From NCBI GenBank assembly GCA_028554795.2, contig CM068830.1:47072227-47136226 (forward strand): DNA of 64,000 nt. The letters are read 5' to 3'. The stretch comes from Sinohyriopsis cumingii (Eukaryota > Mollusca > Bivalvia > Unionida > Unionidae). The first letter of the stretch is position 1, and the number at the start of each line of letters is the position of its first letter. Positions 61,170 to 64,000 of the stretch are shown here, piece by piece. Under the pieces are notes generated by a model. It was not told the origin of the DNA. It was given only the letters and a program-made list of their open reading frames with translations, and searched no databases. Both the position numbers and the translations under genes were made by a program.

Positions 61170-62830
61170 TTTTGGTTTATATTGTTTTGAAAATGCCGAT
61201 CTGGTTACATTATTTGCGACGGAACGTATTGATGCAAAACAAATATCAAAATATCTCCCAGCTGCAGATGTCGATGGAAATATTATTTATTCGCTAGTTT
61301 CTTTATTTATAGACACAACTGATCTTGCGCTCTTATCATTACAACCAGTATTTCCAGATTTACAATTCTGACTTTGTGTGATAACTCTTAAATTAATCAA
61401 AGAATTATTTTTATGATTCAAGTCAATATGATCGATCACAAGACCGTCTTTGAGTACTCCGCTGAAACACTTGTAAATAAATCGATGAGAGTGATATATT
61501 CTATTTTTCCCTGTATTGAATTATAAGGTCGTGAAATGGCTTCCTTGCCAAATGGAACTAAATTAGGTACAATTGTGAGCTATATGGACGCAATTTACTC
61601 ATTTAAGATCCTCAATGCTCGCATACGTTTCGATAAATCTATTATCGATGATAAACAGAGTTTCTAAGTTTGCTGTCAGAGTCGCCACAGATTCCTTTTT
61701 TATCAATAAAAAATATTCAGGATTACTGGAAAAATTGAAATTCAGCACTTGTGCATCATGGGGCGAATGGAGAATAAAACAAGAAAATATACTCGATTAT
61801 TCTGAATCAGCCGATGTTGAAATCAAAGATATTTATTGCCAAAATAATCAAATATCAAAATTGTCATCTTCACTGTCAGTGTATGATCCCGTAACTAGAC
61901 ATAAAACAATTTATCTTAATGGAGCAGGAAGTTCTGGTAAAACAACTGGCGTGATTGAACTATTTCAGAATTTTGATATGATCGTTTTAACCCCTACACA
62001 CAGACTTGCAAGAGAAATGAGAGAAAGAAATATTAAATCATATACTTATCACAGCTTTTTTCGATGGAAAGGAAAAGCATGGACTCCTGATCGAATGGTC
62101 AAAAAATACATTCCAAAGATAATTGTTTGGGATGAAATATGTACTGTGTCGTTAGAGACATTAAAAACATTTATTGATTGGTTATTAACAAAAAAATACT
62201 GCTATAATAATGTGTGGCGATCATGATCAACCACCACCTTTTGTTGGATTGTCTCCACACGAATGGTTAAAGTATTTCGTGGATTATTATGAAGAAATAA
62301 CTGATGATCATAGAGCACCTGATTCAGAATTAAGAGAGTTTAAAAATTTAATCAGACTACAACCGAATAAAAGTCAGTGTGAAATAATGCGTGATATAAT
62401 TTCAGAAACTCTTATGAGCAAATTTTGGAATTTGTGGAGACCAGATGATTTGATAGTTGCAAATAGAAAGATCCTTCGTGATACACTTCAACGACAATTA
62501 TTTATGTTACATAAAGAAAATTTTTCAAATCTACCCGTAAAGTTATGTTATCGACCGCTTGATACGCGACGGCAGTATATCGACGTTGATATACCAGGAT
62601 CGTCAGAGAAACAAAATCTTGTGTTAAATGATATTGTTTTAGTTGATGTCAGTGTTGTTGAGAGATCGTTAACTGTTGACAAATCTCCATGGATGCTAGG
62701 ATACGCAATGACGATTCATTAATCTCAGGGGTTAACTATTTCTGATTCGCGAGTTTGGATCGTCGATGATCGTATCGAATGGTCAAATTTAGTTTATCTC
62801 GCAGTGTCTCGAGTTAGAAAAATATCTTAG
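61170..62830 (+). pseudogene. DNA polymerase B fused to SF1 helicase, remnant
   Basis: Pieces before 61615 look like the palm and thumb of a family B polymerase. RVATDSFFI at about 61675-61700 fits polymerase motif C (TDS). In the same open frame (61615-62226) follows a helicase: Walker A GAGSSGKTT (61922-61948), LTPTHRLAREMRE, and Walker B IIVWDEI. A frameshift at about 62205 leads to the next frame with GDHDQPPPFVG (motif III). A TAA at 62720-62722 lies inside the TIH-x-SQG motif, and after it SQGLTI and VYLAVSRVRK (motif VI) are readable. A polymerase-helicase fusion is known from other animal Polinton-like elements. Function in DNA replication is inferred. Confidence 0.75.
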
Positions 62831-62934
62831 TTGCGGAGGGTTATCATAGACGTTACATAAACCAATGGCGATGTTACTGACAGCGATATAATAAGTAAAA
62901 ATTAGTTATAAACAGTGTGACACAAAACAAAATA

Positions 62935-63149
62935 ACCGCAACTTTGACCTTGATGCTGAATTTATAATGATGATGAAACAACAGCAGAATAATCATTGTG
63001 GGATCTGTAATACAGTAATGGTGTGGCGATACTCGAGTAATGATTCAAGATAATTTACTGTAAACAGAATTAATTGTGAGCTTGGTCGTACGCGCGGAAA
63101 CGTAATGCTGACCTGTCTTGAATGTAACCGACGTCGAGGTGCTAGTTAA
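62935..63149 (+). pseudogene. HNH-type endonuclease remnant
   Basis: One frame reads NHCGICNTVMVWRYSSNDSR, a stop, then FTVNRINCELGRTRGNVMLT and CLECNRRRGAS up to TAA 63147-63149. The C-x2-C, Asn-Arg-Ile-Asn, Gly-Asn-Val-x-Leu and C-x2-C-N order fits zinc-ribbon HNH nucleases. The first His of the motif is not obvious. It directly follows the helicase and converges with the integrase. Confidence 0.6.
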
Positions 63150-64000
63150 GTGAATGAGGTGGTAATTGTGTGTCTTCAGGAATTACTTGTAATTGCTCAT
63201 GTATAAATCCACGTTGAGGAGCAGATGAATCTAGTCTGTAGATTGCAGGTCTACCAGTAGATCTTACCACGCAAGATATTTTATGTGTCGTTACACTCCA
63301 AACATGGTCAGTCGCTCTTTTTTCAAGTTCACCGGGTTCATAGAAATACCTGACAGTAACATCACCTAATACTGGTTCTTTTGAAAAATCATTTCGTTTT
63401 GTTGGTATGTGCATTTTTTGGAATCGCATTAATAGGTTTCATGGCAGTTGTTCGAGTAATTTCATTGTTTAATGCAGCTATCACATTTCGGTAATCTTGT
63501 AACCCATTCGCGAGATCTTTTGTCCTGTATTATTTCCTTTGCATATTGATATCCAAATAACCGTTCAGCAAGCGTTCGATTAAATCGTTCAACAATTGCC
63601 TCATCACGATGAATTGCAGTATGTCCTCGTCTGATCTCGACATTATGTTTTTTTCATCAGAGATGATACTGTAACAAGAAATTCCTTGCCAGGATCAACT
63701 TGTAATAGTTGTGGATATCGTAAGGGTCCTCGTTAATAAATTCGCTCAAAAGCAGATATAACTTCAGCAGCTGTTTTAGCTGATAGCGGCTCTGGTTCTT
63801 TATACCTACTTGCAACATCAACGACAGTCAACGCGTATTTGTATGTCATTTGACGTCAACCAATTTTGATAGTATCATGTGGTAAAAACAAAATATCTGC
63901 TTGATGAACTTCATTAGGAGTGCTGACATCAAAACGTGCATGCTGAATTTGTTTAGGCGGTGCTAGAAAAATGTGCCATATTGCCTGTCGTGCTAACCAA
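63142..64000 (-). pseudogene. retroviral-type integrase, second lineage (truncated by window end)
   Basis: On the minus strand, DDE core blocks are visible: NEVHQADILFLPHD (first Asp), LTVVDVASRYKEPEPLSAKT, LLQVDPGKEF (second Asp) and DEAIVERFNRTLAE (Glu). They are interrupted by stops near 63862 and 63736 and by a shift near 63650. The C-terminal open piece 63142-63429 has LGDVTVRYFYEPGELEKRAT and an SH3-like end. It is a different integrase type from the chromodomain enzyme of the inner element. Its start lies beyond 64000. Confidence 0.8.

Larger units (their letters stand above)
53042..64000. mobile_element. decayed Polinton of a second lineage (runs off the window)
   Basis: Gene remnants in order: a long Gln/Pro-rich protein, a pX-like protein, a major capsid of a different family from the inner element, a hydrophobic virion protein, adenain-like protease, a fibre-like protein, a membrane protein and a second capsid-type protein. 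Then, after an inserted SINE, come polymerase B fused to helicase, an HNH nuclease and a minus-strand integrase. All main genes are frameshifted. No terminus is visible within the window. Confidence 0.8.

Overview
The window looks like nuclear DNA of a marine invertebrate, most likely a mollusc and possibly a bivalve. It is AT-rich, has exon-sized coding pieces with GT/AG borders, carries two tRNA-headed SINEs with a short CAA-type tail, and holds a processed survivin-like copy. It is dominated by Polinton/Maverick elements, the virus-like transposons that encode protein-primed DNA polymerase B, integrase, packaging ATPase, adenain-like protease and jelly-roll capsid proteins. The species call is inference; the element calls rest on motifs.

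Layout. (1) 1-9707 is host DNA: a minus-strand multi-exon gene (917-4401), a dispersed fold-back repeat (4796-5237 and 6539-6832) containing a survivin-like retrocopy (5235-6160), a SINE with perfect target duplications (7627-7874), satellites and microsatellites. (2) 9714-41733 is one 32,020-bp mobile unit flanked by a 6-bp direct repeat ATCGTC. It is composite. The inner part (15729-35752, 20,024 bp) is a complete Polinton with about 0.4-kb terminal repeats. It sits between two inverted ~6-kb arms (9714-15728 and 35753-41733) that come from a related, internally deleted Polinton. The arms and the inner termini together make ~6.4-kb terminal inverted repeats. (3) 42.8-51.2 kb is a decayed relative of the inner element, colinear with its right half. 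(4) 53.0-64.0 kb is a decayed Polinton of a different lineage. It has another capsid family, a fibre-like gene, a polymerase-helicase fusion, an HNH nuclease and a minus-strand integrase, and a second SINE lies inside it.

Inner element, left to right: a divergent pair of small genes (16152-16382 minus, 16600-17175 plus); a zinc-knuckle protein (minus); DNA polymerase B; two BIR-domain genes; a cluster of small unknown genes; packaging ATPase; three small basic or structural genes; integrase with chromodomain; a two-helix membrane protein; minor capsid (penton-like); a pVI/pX-like protein; major capsid; a Cys/His protein; protease; and three coiled-coil genes at the right end. Polymerase and ATPase each carry one in-frame stop and the membrane protein is shortened by another, so this copy is probably not autonomous, although most other frames are open.

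The most unusual signal: five small genes (the divergent left pair and the three right-end coiled-coil genes) each end, 20-36 nt after the stop codon, in a hairpin matching the metazoan replication-dependent histone mRNA 3' stem-loop, including its ACCCA flank and a purine-rich stretch downstream. The three right-end genes also share an upstream promoter block. This suggests a set of element genes that copy histone-type, S-phase mRNA 3'-end formation, while the ATPase/protease side uses ordinary AATAAA signals.
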